From: Actinomycetospora sp. NBRC 106375
GTDB lineage: Bacteria; Actinomycetota; Actinomycetes; Mycobacteriales; Pseudonocardiaceae
Direction of reading: 5' to 3'
DNA length: 64,000 bases
Assembly: GCF_030269665.1 (NCBI RefSeq)
Contig: NZ_BSTS01000011.1
Span: 124,001-188,000 of the forward strand
Part shown: piece by piece, positions 1-7,516 of the stretch
Position numbering within the stretch: position 1 is the first letter of the stretch
Layout of the letters: each line of letters starts with the position of its first letter
Program-made: the position numbers and the translations under genes
Notes under the pieces: model-generated
The model's input: only the letters and a program-made list of their open reading frames with translations
What the model was told of the DNA's origin: nothing
Database searches by the model: none

Positions 1-250
1 CGATGCGGTAGCGGTGCCCGCTGATCGTCACGCGCAGCCCGGCGGCGCCCTGGTACCAGGGGAACGCGAGCCGCTCCACCGCGCTCAGCGGGGCGTCGAA
101 GACCACGCCCGCGCCGGTGACCAGTCGCAACCGGCCGGCGTAGAGGCTCAGGACACCGGGCTCGTTCGTCAGCCCCCGCATCAACCAGGCCGGCGTCGCG
201 TACGACGGCGCGAGGTGGACGGGGCTGGCGGGCGTGAGATGCGTGCTCAC
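1..250 (-). CDS. Hypothetical protein, N-terminal part, runs off the left edge
   Basis: A GTG at 250-248 opens a frame of 83 codons with no stop before the window edge. A GAGG sits six bases upstream, a good ribosome-binding distance. The peptide begins MSTHLTPASPVHLAPSYATP and continues into alternating hydrophobic and charged stretches (LYAGRLRLVT, GLRVTISGHRYR) that look like a small beta-rich soluble domain. I cannot assign a family. The plus-strand frame over the same bases is Arg/Gly/Gln-rich and is taken as a shadow. The C-terminus is outside the window. Confidence 0.6.
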   Translation of the reverse strand, partial: MSTHLTPASPVHLAPSYATPAWLMRGLTNEPGVLSLYAGRLRLVTGAGVVFDAPLSAVERLAFPWYQGAAGLRVTISGHRYRI

Positions 251-333
251 GGGCGACCTCGAGGAGCAGGAACGGGAATCCCTCACTGTAGGTCAAACGT
301 GGTCCGCGTCACTGGTACGGACGGGTGAATGCG

Positions 334-777
334 CTAGGGGACGACCGTGACCGGCCACTTGCCGGCGCGCACGAGGCGTGTCGCGAGCGATCCGACGATC
401 CGGTGGCCGGCCTTCGCCGAGGCCCCGACGACGACACCGTCGACCCTGCGCTCGTCGGCGAGACGGACGATCTCGGTGTACGGGTCGCCCTGCACCCGGA
501 TCAGCTCGCCGGTGAGCGCGAGCCGGTCGAGGTAGCGCTTGGCCTCGCCCTGCACCTCGGCCGCGAGCTGCTCGGCGGTGTCGCTGAGCACGGCGAGCGC
601 CCCGGGCGCCATCGCCGCGAGCGACGACGTCGTCGCCACCGTCACCACGAGCAGGTGGGCGTGCTGGCGGCGCGCCAGGCCCGCGGCGTAGGCGCCCGCG
701 CGCAGCGAGGTGATCGACCCGTCCACCGCGGTGAGGATGGTGCCGGGGCCGTCGGTCCCGAGCTCGAAGCCCGTCAT
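334..777 (-). CDS. Universal stress protein (UspA family)
   Basis: A 147-residue single Usp domain, the usual length. It opens with the strand ILTAVDGSITS, where Asp binds nucleotide in the family, and ends with the ATP-loop pattern G-A-S-A-K-A-G...G-S followed by the hallmark tail KWPVTVVP. Usp proteins bind ATP or dimerise during stress; the client process is not evident here. The start is 18 bases after the IucA/IucC stop on the same strand, so the two are probably co-transcribed, an unusual pairing. Identity is firm; physiological role is inference. Confidence 0.9.
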   Translation of the reverse strand: MTGFELGTDGPGTILTAVDGSITSLRAGAYAAGLARRQHAHLLVVTVATTSSLAAMAPGALAVLSDTAEQLAAEVQGEAKRYLDRLALTGELIRVQGDPYTEIVRLADERRVDGVVVGASAKAGHRIVGSLATRLVRAGKWPVTVVP

Positions 778-795
778 GACCCCGATCTTGCTCTC

Positions 796-2370
796 TCAGC
801 TCCCGCCCCGCACCGCCCGGCGGGCGGCGGCGATCGGGTTGGGCAGGTCGAGGTAGATCGGGTCCTCGCCCCGGCCCACGGCCCAGCTGCGCAGGTGTGC
901 CTTCGCGGGCAGCGTCGGGCTCGTCAGCAGGTCGGCGGCCCACGGCGCGGCGTCGGGGTCGTCGACCGCGGCGAGCGTCGCCGCGACCGTGTCCCAGAGC
1001 GCGTCCTCGCCCACCGTGCACCGGCCCAGCACCGCGACGAGCAGCGCGAGGTGGTTGACGACCGCGTGGTAGCGCAGCCGCTGCCACGCCTCCGCGGGCG
1101 GGTAGACCAGCGGCGAGTCGTCGGCCAGGCCCGGCGGCATCCGGTCGCGGCGCACGTGGGCGCCCTCGAGGTCGCGCACCCAGCACGCCGTCGGCCACCC
1201 GGACGCGTCGGTGACCACGAGCGTGTTCTGGGGGTGGGCCTCGAACCCGATGCCGGCCGCGCCGAAGAGCCGCAGCAGGGGCAGCAGCGAGACCGCGAGC
1301 CAGCGCCGCAGCCACGCGTGGACGTTGCCGGCCGCGCGCACGTCGGCCATCAGCGGCGGCTCCTCGCCGCCCGGCCCGTCCTCGAGCAGGGCCGCGAGCA
1401 CCCGGGGGCCGCCGGGTGGGAACGGCGCGCGGGTCATGACGGTCAGGTCGGCGGCCAGCCGCTCGCCGCCGACGGCCGGGTCGAGGGTCGCGAACCCGCG
1501 GTCGGCGATGACCCCGAAGCCCGCCGGCAGCGCGCCGAGCCCGTCGACCACGATCCCGGCGTCGACGGCGCGACGGGCCTGCTCGACCGGCGTCGTCCGG
1601 ACGAAGTGCGTCAGCCGTGCCCGCAGCGGCAGCTTCCACGCCGCGCCCGTGACCGTGTCGACCACCGTGCGCACCGACGAGGTCGGCCAGACCGGGTCGC
1701 CGAGCGGGCCGAGCCACCGTGCGCTGCCCTCGGCTTCGAGCAGCGCGAGCGTCGGGTCGCCGGCCAGCACGCGGGCCTGGAACGGGTGCACGGGCAGGGC
1801 GGTCCAGCCGTCGGGCAGGTGCGCGGCCACGGCAGGGGTCGGGGGCGCCGGGGCGCCGCCGGAGACGACCACGCGCGGGTCCAGGGCGAGGTGGTGCAGC
1901 ACGAACGACGCGCCCAGCTCGGGCGCCCAGGTCGCGAGGTCGTCGTCGCCCAGCCCCTCCGCGCTCTTCGGCGTCGGGTGGAACGGGTGCCCGAGGCGCA
2001 GGGCCTGTTCGGCGGCGCGCGTCGGGTCGGGCTCGCGGCGTGGGGGTGCGGCGAGGTAGCGCGCGGTGCGGCGGACGCTGTCCGCGACCAGCGCCGCGTG
2101 CCCCGGCGGCGCCGCCACGGCGTCGAGCACCGCGGCGACGACCGCGTCGTGGTCGGCGGCGCGGTCGTCCAGCGTCATGTCCGGGCCGAAGCGGTGGTGC
2201 CCGGTCGGTGAGATCACGCGCGCCCGCACGCCGAGCACGCCGGCGGGCAGGGTGATCCGGAGCAGATCGCCGTCCCGGGTCACGGGCGGGTCCGTCTCGC
2301 GCAGCAGCGAGACGACCAGCCGCTCCCGCGCGGCGCACTCCGCGCGGGCCCGGGGGCCGGTGCTGCTCAT
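796..2370 (-). CDS. IucA/IucC-family siderophore synthetase (NIS synthetase)
   Basis: 524 residues, near the lower end for the family. Known members use ATP to adenylate a carboxylate (citrate or a derivative) and condense it with an amine or alcohol to build hydroxamate or carboxylate siderophores. Visible family signatures are HPFHPTPKS at about 128-136, LPVHPFQ at 192-198, the nucleotide-binding SSVRTV at 231-236 and the C-terminal FEAHPQNTLV. No transporter, monooxygenase, decarboxylase or second synthetase lies nearby, so it is an orphan. It is divergent from the M24 gene with only 29 bases between starts. Substrate is unknown. Confidence 0.85.
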   Translation of the reverse strand: MSSTGPRARAECAARERLVVSLLRETDPPVTRDGDLLRITLPAGVLGVRARVISPTGHHRFGPDMTLDDRAADHDAVVAAVLDAVAAPPGHAALVADSVRRTARYLAAPPRREPDPTRAAEQALRLGHPFHPTPKSAEGLGDDDLATWAPELGASFVLHHLALDPRVVVSGGAPAPPTPAVAAHLPDGWTALPVHPFQARVLAGDPTLALLEAEGSARWLGPLGDPVWPTSSVRTVVDTVTGAAWKLPLRARLTHFVRTTPVEQARRAVDAGIVVDGLGALPAGFGVIADRGFATLDPAVGGERLAADLTVMTRAPFPPGGPRVLAALLEDGPGGEEPPLMADVRAAGNVHAWLRRWLAVSLLPLLRLFGAAGIGFEAHPQNTLVVTDASGWPTACWVRDLEGAHVRRDRMPPGLADDSPLVYPPAEAWQRLRYHAVVNHLALLVAVLGRCTVGEDALWDTVAATLAAVDDPDAAPWAADLLTSPTLPAKAHLRSWAVGRGEDPIYLDLPNPIAAARRAVRGGS

Positions 2371-2399
2371 CCTGGCCAGTCTGCCCGCCGGCGCGCAGG

Positions 2400-3119
2400 A
2401 TGGCGGCCATGGGCACGACGTCAGCAGGCATCGACGAGGACCGGCGCGCGCACGAGCTGATCGCGGCGGAGGAGAAGGCCGTCCGGCTCTTCGACGAGGT
2501 CCTGCGGCGCGGGCTGGTGGCGCCCGGCAAGGGCGAGAAGCAGGTCTCCGACGAGGTCCGCGACCTCGGCGCCGAGCTGTTCGGCACCGACAAGCACTGG
2601 CACAAGCGGGTCGTGCGGGCGGGCGGGAACACGCTCCAGCCGTACACGGAGAACCCTCCGGACCGCGTGATCACCGAGGACGACATCGTCTTCCTCGACT
2701 TCGGGCCGATCTTCAGCGACTGGGAGGCCGACGTCGGCCGCACCTACGTGCTCGGCGACGACCCGGTCAAGCACCGCTTGCGGGAGGACCTCGACGCCGT
2801 CTGGGCGGCGGGTCGCGACCACTTCGAGGCCCACCCGGACATCACCGGCGCCGAGCTCTACGCGCACGTCTGCGAGCTGGCCCGCGCCCGGGGGTGGACG
2901 TTCGGGGGCCCGCACTCCGGGCACCTGGTCGGCGAGTTCCCGCACGAGCTCATCGACGACGAGCGCCGGCACAGCTACATCACCGAGGGCAACGACCAGC
3001 CGATGCGCACCGTCGACCCGTCCGGCCGCACGGCGCACTGGATCCTCGAGGTCCACCTCGTCGACGCCGAGCGCGGCTTCGGCGGGTTCACCGAGCAGCT
3101 GCTCAGCCTGCGCCGCTGA
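2400..3119 (+). CDS. M24 family metallopeptidase (Xaa-Pro aminopeptidase/creatinase fold)
   Basis: 239 residues: a stand-alone pita-bread catalytic domain without the N-terminal creatinase domain. The five expected metal ligands are visible: the two Asp in FLDFGPIFSDWEADVGR, His in GPHSGHLVGE, Glu in WILEVHL and the last Glu in GFTEQLL. A peptidase or a related C-N hydrolase is likely; the substrate is unknown. ATG at 2400 is used, with a second ATG at 2409. No clear Shine-Dalgarno is seen, so translation may be leaderless. Its stop overlaps the convergent patatin gene by 17 bases. Confidence 0.85.
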   Translation: MAAMGTTSAGIDEDRRAHELIAAEEKAVRLFDEVLRRGLVAPGKGEKQVSDEVRDLGAELFGTDKHWHKRVVRAGGNTLQPYTENPPDRVITEDDIVFLDFGPIFSDWEADVGRTYVLGDDPVKHRLREDLDAVWAAGRDHFEAHPDITGAELYAHVCELARARGWTFGGPHSGHLVGEFPHELIDDERRHSYITEGNDQPMRTVDPSGRTAHWILEVHLVDAERGFGGFTEQLLSLRR

Positions 3120-4158
3120 CGGCTCCCTCGACGGACGCCTCGCGGCGGAAGCGGCGCTTGTAGGACTGCCAGTTGAACTGGTCGAGGAACGCCGTGGCCG
3201 ACGTGTAGCCCGCGTCGTAGAGGGCGCGGGCCTTCTCCGGGGTGATCCCGAAGTCGAGCAGCCCGACCGCGCCGGCGTCCACGTGGATCGTGCGGGCGGC
3301 GACCCACGGCTTGTTGAGCACCGCCTGGTCCCGGCCGAGGATCATGGTCGTGATCAGCTGCTCGAGCAGGCGCAGCGGCGCGGGCTGGGGGATGTCGAAC
3401 CAGCGCGAGTGGAACAGCGCGACCCGGTCGCCGATCCCCGGCTTCGGCGCCGTCGTGATCGTGACCCCGAACGTCGGGAACGCGGGCTCGCGCCCGTCGG
3501 TGCGGTCGAGCGAGTCGATCGGGAAGTTCGACAGGAGCCCGCCGTCGACGAGGGTCGAGGTGACCCCGGTGCGGGGGTTCGTCAGCGTGGCGGGCTTGAA
3601 CAGGAACGGGATCGCCATCGAGGCGCGGACCGCGTCGGCCACCGGCTGGGTGTCCGGGTCGAGGCCGTACACGGCCCGGTAGTCCCAGGGCAGCCGGACG
3701 AGCTGGCCGAGCGTGAGGTCCGAGCACGTCACGACGAGGCGGTAGCGCTGGTCGGGCGGCAGCGAGGGGTCGTCGATGCGCAGGTCGCCGAAGGTGTGCA
3801 CGCCGAGCGCTGCGAGCTCCTGGTCGACCCAGGTGTGCAGCCATTCGCCCTGGTAGACGCCCTGGCCGCCGAGGAACGCGAGCGCGGGCCCGACCAGCGG
3901 GAGGTGGCCGATGCCCCGGCGGTCGGCGACCTCGCGGAAGTCCAGCCGGGACGTGATCTCCCCGAGCTGCTCGCCGGTCGCGCCCGCGGCGGCCATCGCG
4001 CCGACGAGCGCGCCGGCGGAGGTGCCCGAGATGCGGTGCGGGACCCACCCGCGGTCGGTCATCGCGGCGACGGCGCCGGCGAGCCCGATGCCCTTGACCC
4101 CGCCGCCCTCGAGGACGAGGTCCGCCGGCCGTGTGGTGCGCCTGGCCATGAGCACCAT
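3103..4158 (-). CDS. Patatin-like phospholipase/esterase
   Basis: The Ser-Asp dyad of patatin-like hydrolases is clear: oxyanion loop EGGGVKGIG, nucleophile elbow GTSAG (GxSxG) and the DGG motif in TLVDGGLLSNFP. It probably cleaves acyl esters of lipids at the membrane surface; the substrate is not known. I place the start at ATG 4158 (MVLMARR) because a run of G immediately upstream can act as ribosome-binding site. A longer ATG at 4191 and a shorter one at 4149 are possible. It converges on the M24 gene and diverges from the PPOX gene. Confidence 0.85.
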   Translation of the reverse strand: MVLMARRTTRPADLVLEGGGVKGIGLAGAVAAMTDRGWVPHRISGTSAGALVGAMAAAGATGEQLGEITSRLDFREVADRRGIGHLPLVGPALAFLGGQGVYQGEWLHTWVDQELAALGVHTFGDLRIDDPSLPPDQRYRLVVTCSDLTLGQLVRLPWDYRAVYGLDPDTQPVADAVRASMAIPFLFKPATLTNPRTGVTSTLVDGGLLSNFPIDSLDRTDGREPAFPTFGVTITTAPKPGIGDRVALFHSRWFDIPQPAPLRLLEQLITTMILGRDQAVLNKPWVAARTIHVDAGAVGLLDFGITPEKARALYDAGYTSATAFLDQFNWQSYKRRFRREASVEGAVSGAG

Positions 4159-4205
4159 GTTCCCCCCGCCGCGCAGGTCCACCGCGATCATGGTGGGGTG
4201 ATTCG

Positions 4206-4610
4206 GTGAGCGCGACCACGGACCTGTCCGCCCTGGGCGACGAGGAGTTCGTCTCCCTGACGACCTACCGGCGCAGCGGCGAGGAGGTCGCGACGCCGGT
4301 GTGGGTGGCCCGCGACGGCGACGCGCTCGTCGTCATCACCGCCGCGGGCAGCGGGAAGGTCAAGCGGGTGCGCCGTGACCCGCGGGTCCTCGCGCGTCCG
4401 TGCACCCGCCGCGGCACCGGCGCGCCGACCGCGCAGGGACGGGCCGAGATCGTCGCCGAGCCCGCCGCGCAGGAGGGCCCCCGCCGGGCGCTCGCGGCCA
4501 AGTACGGCCTGCAGTTCCGCCTGGTGGACCTCATGGCGCTGGCGGGCAAGGTGACCAAGCTCGTCGGCCGCGATCCCGGCGAGCGGATCATCCTGCGGCT
4601 GCGCGACTGA
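4206..4610 (+). CDS. PPOX-class F420-dependent oxidoreductase (split beta-barrel)
   Basis: 134 residues with the pyridoxamine-oxidase-like split-barrel pattern: early LTTYRRSGEEVATPVWVARDG, then LVVITAAGSGKVKRVRRDPRV and a C-terminal strand IILRLRD. This arrangement is typical of actinobacterial family members that bind deazaflavin F420 or FMN and reduce unknown substrates. The GTG start at 4206 is divergent from the patatin gene. The cofactor is inferred from family resemblance only. Confidence 0.8.
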   Translation: MSATTDLSALGDEEFVSLTTYRRSGEEVATPVWVARDGDALVVITAAGSGKVKRVRRDPRVLARPCTRRGTGAPTAQGRAEIVAEPAAQEGPRRALAAKYGLQFRLVDLMALAGKVTKLVGRDPGERIILRLRD

Positions 4611-4617
4611 GCCGGCG

Positions 4618-5001
4618 TCAGCCCGGTGCGTCGTGTCCCGTCCGGTCGGCGCGCGCCTCGTCGCGCTCCGCGCGAGCCTCGTCGCGTTCCGCGCGCGCCT
4701 CGTCGCGCTCGGCCCGTGCTGTCTCGAGGTCGCGCTGGGCGTCGGCGAGGTCGCCCCGCAGGGCCAGGATCGAGGCGGCCCCCGCGATGGTGTGGCCGTC
4801 GTCGGAGAGCGCGCGGACGCGCGCGGCGAAGTCCACCTGGCGCCGCGAGTACCGCCGCTGCCCGCCCTCGGACCGGTGGGGGTGCACCAGGCCCGCGGCG
4901 TCGAGACTGCGCAGGAAGGCGGGCGCGACGCCGATGAGCTCGGCGGCCTGGCCGATCGTCAGCGACGGGTAGTCGTGGTCGTCGAGGCGTTCCGTGCCCA
5001 T
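4618..5001 (-). CDS. MerR-family regulator with repeated C-terminal coiled coil
   Basis: 127 residues. The N-terminal winged helix (about 13-57) is classical: LTIGQAAELIGVAPAFLRSL followed by GLVHPHRSEGGQRRYSRRQV. This resembles the HspR branch that represses heat-shock genes. The C-terminus is a charged helix with three perfect ERDEARA heptads (residues 98-118). There is no effector-binding domain. It lies just downstream of hsp20 on the same strand, so a role in hsp20 control is plausible, but a strong hairpin at 5036-5071 separates them. Confidence 0.85.
   Translation of the reverse strand: MGTERLDDHDYPSLTIGQAAELIGVAPAFLRSLDAAGLVHPHRSEGGQRRYSRRQVDFAARVRALSDDGHTIAGAASILALRGDLADAQRDLETARAERDEARAERDEARAERDEARADRTGHDAPG
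4648..4710. repeat. Three tandem 21-bp units inside the MerR gene
   Basis: Three in-frame 21-bp copies encode ERDEARA three times in the coiled-coil tail of the MerR protein. The copies differ by a few silent bases. Repeats of this type can expand or contract by slippage, so copy number may vary among relatives. Confidence 0.8.
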
Positions 5002-5035
5002 CCGGTCCTCCTCCCTGCCGGTGTGCGCGCACGCG

Positions 5036-5071
5036 TGAGCACCCGCCGGGGCCGTCCCCGGCGGGTGCTCA
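5036..5071 (-). terminator. Strong hairpin between hsp20 and the MerR gene
   Basis: A perfect 16-bp stem (arms tgagcacccgccgggg and ccccggcgggtgctca) closes a 4-base loop. It lies after the hsp20 stop and before the MerR start, both read on the minus strand. There is no U tract, as is common in high-GC actinobacteria. It should terminate or attenuate hsp20 transcripts before the regulator gene. Confidence 0.75.
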
Positions 5072-5112
5072 CGTTCGGATGGTGGTCGCTGAGGTCGTGC
5101 TGTCGTGGGGTG

Positions 5113-5571
5113 TCAGGACGTCGGCGCCTCCTCGGTGTCGTGCGGGTGACCGCCCTCGATGCTGTGGGTGCCGGCGCTGTGCTCGACCTCGATGCGCCGG
5201 GGCTTGGCCTTCTCGACCACGGGGATCGTCAGCGTCAGAACCCCGTCGGTGTAGGAGGCGTGCAGCCGCTCGGTGTCGAGGTCGCGCCCGAGCATGAGCT
5301 GGCGGCTGTAGCGCCCGCGGGGTCGCTCGGCCACCAGGTAGTCGCCCTCGCTGCTCGGCGCCGTCCGCGCGGCGGTGACGGTGAGCGCGTTGCCCTCGAC
5401 CGACACGTCGATCGAGCCGGGGTCGACGCCGGGGAGGTCGAACGAGGCGACGAAGTGGTCGCCGGCCCGGTAGACGTCCATCGGCATGCCGCTCACCGCC
5501 TGCTGGCGGGAGCCGCTCGTCAGCCGGTCCAGGGCGCGGAACGTGTCGAAGGGGTCGTAGTTCAGCAGCAC
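5113..5571 (-). CDS. Hsp20/alpha-crystallin small heat-shock protein
   Basis: 152 residues with the alpha-crystallin domain at about 28-125: VASFDLPGVDPGSIDVSVEG near its start and the hallmark DGVLTLTIPV near its end. An ATP-independent cytoplasmic holdase is expected. The GTG start at 5571 follows a GGAG about ten bases upstream. A sigma70-like promoter lies at 5628-5656, and a hairpin follows the gene. The neighbouring MerR/HspR-like gene is the obvious candidate regulator, though no HAIR inverted repeat is visible. Confidence 0.92.
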   Translation of the reverse strand: MLLNYDPFDTFRALDRLTSGSRQQAVSGMPMDVYRAGDHFVASFDLPGVDPGSIDVSVEGNALTVTAARTAPSSEGDYLVAERPRGRYSRQLMLGRDLDTERLHASYTDGVLTLTIPVVEKAKPRRIEVEHSAGTHSIEGGHPHDTEEAPTS

Positions 5572-5627
5572 GATCGGTCATCTCCTTCCGTTGCCGCACT
5601 GCGTTCTTGCTGGCCTTGACGCAGATA

Positions 5628-5656
5628 GTTATAGCTCGACCTACAGGTTTGTGCAA
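5628..5656 (-). promoter_or_regulatory. hsp20 promoter
   Basis: On the minus strand TTGCAC (5656-5651) and TATAAC (5633-5628) are separated by exactly 17 bases, matching a primary-sigma promoter. It would start transcripts near 5620, about 50 bases before the hsp20 start codon. Confidence 0.6.
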
Positions 5657-5695
5657 GACCCGACGTGAGGTCCTGTCGCCCGTCGGTGTCGCGTG

Positions 5696-5709
5696 CGAAC
5701 GTGTGTTCG
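5696..5709. promoter_or_regulatory. LexA (SOS) box overlapping the dinB start
   Basis: CGAACGTGTGTTCG is a perfect 5+4+5 palindrome and fits the Gram-positive/actinobacterial LexA consensus CGAAC-N4-GTTCG, including the RNRY spacer. Its last base is the first base of the proposed dinB start codon. A bound LexA would block transcription or translation start. LexA binding is inferred from the motif alone. Confidence 0.7.
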
Positions 5710-6914
5710 TGTCCGGCGAGCCGACGATCCTGCACGCGGATCTCGACGCCTTCTACGCCTCGGTCGAGCAGCGCGACGACCCGGCGCTGCGCGGCCGGCC
5801 GGTGATCGTCGGCGGGGGCGTGGTGCTCGCCTGCAGCTACGAGGCCAAGGCGCGCGGGGTGCGCACGGCGATGGGCGGGCGGATGGCGCGCGCCCTGTGC
5901 CCGGACGCGATCGTCGTGCCGCCGCGCATGGAGGCCTACAGCGGCGCGAGCCGCGCCGTGTTCTCGGTCTTCTCCTCGGTGACGCCGCTGGTGGAGCCGA
6001 TCTCCATCGACGAGGCGTTCCTCGACGTCACGGGCCTGCGTCGCATCGCGGGCCCGCCCACCGAGATCGCCGCGCAGCTGCGGCGCGCGGTCGCCGACGA
6101 CGTCGGCCTGCCCATCACGGTCGGTGTGGCGAGCACGAAGTTCCTGGCCAAGGTCGCCAGTCGCGTCGCCAAGCCCGACGGCCTGCTCGTGGTGCCCGTC
6201 GGCGGCGAGCTCGCGTTCCTCCACCCCCTGCCGATCGAGGTGCTCTGGGGCGTCGGTGACGTGACCTCCCGCAAGCTGCGCGGTCAGGGGGTCACGACGG
6301 TCGGCGAGCTCGCCGCGATGGGTGGCCCGGGCCTCGAGTCGCTCCTGGGCAAGGGCGCCGGGCGCCACCTCGACGCCCTCGCCCACGGTCGCGACCCGCG
6401 CCGCGTCCAGGTCGGCCGCCGGCGCCGGTCGATCGGTGCGCAGCGGGCGCTCGGGCGCCAGCCGATGCCGCCGGAGCGCGTCGACGCCGTGCTCATGGGC
6501 CTGGTCGACCGCGTGACCCGCCGGATGCGCCGGGCCGGGCGGACCGGACGCACGGTCACCCTGCGCCTGCGCTTCGCCGACTTCGGCCGCGCCACCCGCT
6601 CGCACACCCTCGCCGTCCCGACCGCCGAGACCGACGCGATCCTCGCCGCGGTCCGCCTGCTCGCCGACGCGGCCGCACAGCTGGTCTTCGAGCGCGGTCT
6701 GACCATGCTCGGGGTGGCCGTCGGCAACCTCGACGACTCCGGCGGCGCCCAGCTCGAGCTGCCCTTCGCCGGCGGTGACGATTCCTGGGCGCACCCCTTC
6801 GCGCTCGACGCCGCGGTCGACGACGTCCGTGAGCGCTACGGCCTCTCCGCCGTCACCCGCGCCACGCTCCTCGGCCGCGACCAGGGCCTCGAGATGCCGA
6901 TGCTGCCGGACTGA
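5709..6914 (+). CDS. dinB: DNA polymerase IV (Y-family translesion polymerase)
   Basis: A Y-family polymerase of about 400 residues. The catalytic carboxylates appear in ILHADLDAFYASVEQ and in ISIDEAFLDVT, and the thumb HhH follows at about LWGVGDVTSRKLRGQGV. The little-finger region RRRRSIGAQRALGRQPM is present. It copies damaged DNA with low fidelity. The start is set at GTG 5709, giving MSGEPTILHAD, the family norm; GTG 5703 is also in frame, and the longest frame begins at 5607 without family similarity. The C-terminus ELPF may be a beta-clamp motif. The LexA-type box at the start suggests SOS control. Confidence 0.93.
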   Translation: MSGEPTILHADLDAFYASVEQRDDPALRGRPVIVGGGVVLACSYEAKARGVRTAMGGRMARALCPDAIVVPPRMEAYSGASRAVFSVFSSVTPLVEPISIDEAFLDVTGLRRIAGPPTEIAAQLRRAVADDVGLPITVGVASTKFLAKVASRVAKPDGLLVVPVGGELAFLHPLPIEVLWGVGDVTSRKLRGQGVTTVGELAAMGGPGLESLLGKGAGRHLDALAHGRDPRRVQVGRRRRSIGAQRALGRQPMPPERVDAVLMGLVDRVTRRMRRAGRTGRTVTLRLRFADFGRATRSHTLAVPTAETDAILAAVRLLADAAAQLVFERGLTMLGVAVGNLDDSGGAQLELPFAGGDDSWAHPFALDAAVDDVRERYGLSAVTRATLLGRDQGLEMPMLPD

Positions 6915-6915
6915 G

Positions 6916-6934
6916 GCGGACAGGAGCTGTCCGC
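6916..6934 (+). terminator. Hairpin after dinB
   Basis: GCGGACAG and CTGTCCGC form an 8-bp stem around a 3-base loop directly after the dinB stop. It has no U tract. Confidence 0.5.
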
Positions 6935-6955
6935 GTCGAGGGCGATCCTGGGCGC

Positions 6956-7486
6956 ATGACCCTCACCGGCGACGCGCTCCCGCCCGGCTACGGCACCGTC
7001 AACCCCTTCGTCGCCGTCCGCGGGCCCGGCGGCGCGGAGGGCTTCCTGGGGTTCGTCGCCGACGTCCTCGGCGGCCGCGAGACCCGCGCGGCCCACACCG
7101 TCGACGCCGACGGCCTGCTGATCCACGCCGAGGTCCGGATCGGCGACTCCACGATCATGCTGTGCGACGCCAAGCCGCACTGGGCGTTCACGCCGGCCCT
7201 GCTGCAGGTCTACGTGCGCGACGCCGACGAGGTCGTGGCGCGCGCCCGGGCCGCGGGCGCCGAGATCGTCACCGCACCGACCCCGTTCCACGGCGGTCAG
7301 CGCCTCGCCCGCGTCCTCGACGCGTGGTCGACGCTGTGGTGGTTGTTCGAGTACGGGCCGGCGAGCACCGCACCGTCCGAGGCGCCCGACGTGCTGCCGT
7401 CCTGGCGCCCCGATCCCGCCGCCCCGCCGAGCTATGTCCACCGCACCGTCGACGCGGCCCTGACGGGACTGACCCCGCCGCGGTGA
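6956..7486 (+). CDS. VOC-family (glyoxalase/PhnB-like) protein
   Basis: 176 residues. One VOC module is readable: TVNPFVAVRGPGGAEGFLGF at the start, then HAEVRIGDSTIMLCD, LLQVYVRDADEVVARARAAG and the closing strand TLWWLFEYG. This resembles the PhnB-like branch. The metal-dependent reaction, or antibiotic binding as in some members, cannot be told. The tail beyond about residue 130 (Pro/Ala-rich) is not part of the fold. Confidence 0.75.
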   Translation: MTLTGDALPPGYGTVNPFVAVRGPGGAEGFLGFVADVLGGRETRAAHTVDADGLLIHAEVRIGDSTIMLCDAKPHWAFTPALLQVYVRDADEVVARARAAGAEIVTAPTPFHGGQRLARVLDAWSTLWWLFEYGPASTAPSEAPDVLPSWRPDPAAPPSYVHRTVDAALTGLTPPR

Positions 7487-7516
7487 GCTCGAGAGACAGG
7501 ACCGAACCCCGGCCCG

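Noticed and set aside
293-2743. Very long minus-strand open frame (816 codons) across the Usp and IucA genes
   Set aside because: It is an off-frame shadow: Arg/Pro/Ala-rich without motifs, while the other minus frame encodes recognisable Usp and IucA/IucC proteins.
4648-4710. Short tandem repeats considered as a CRISPR or minisatellite
   Set aside because: Units are contiguous, in frame and encode a coiled-coil heptad; there are no spacers.
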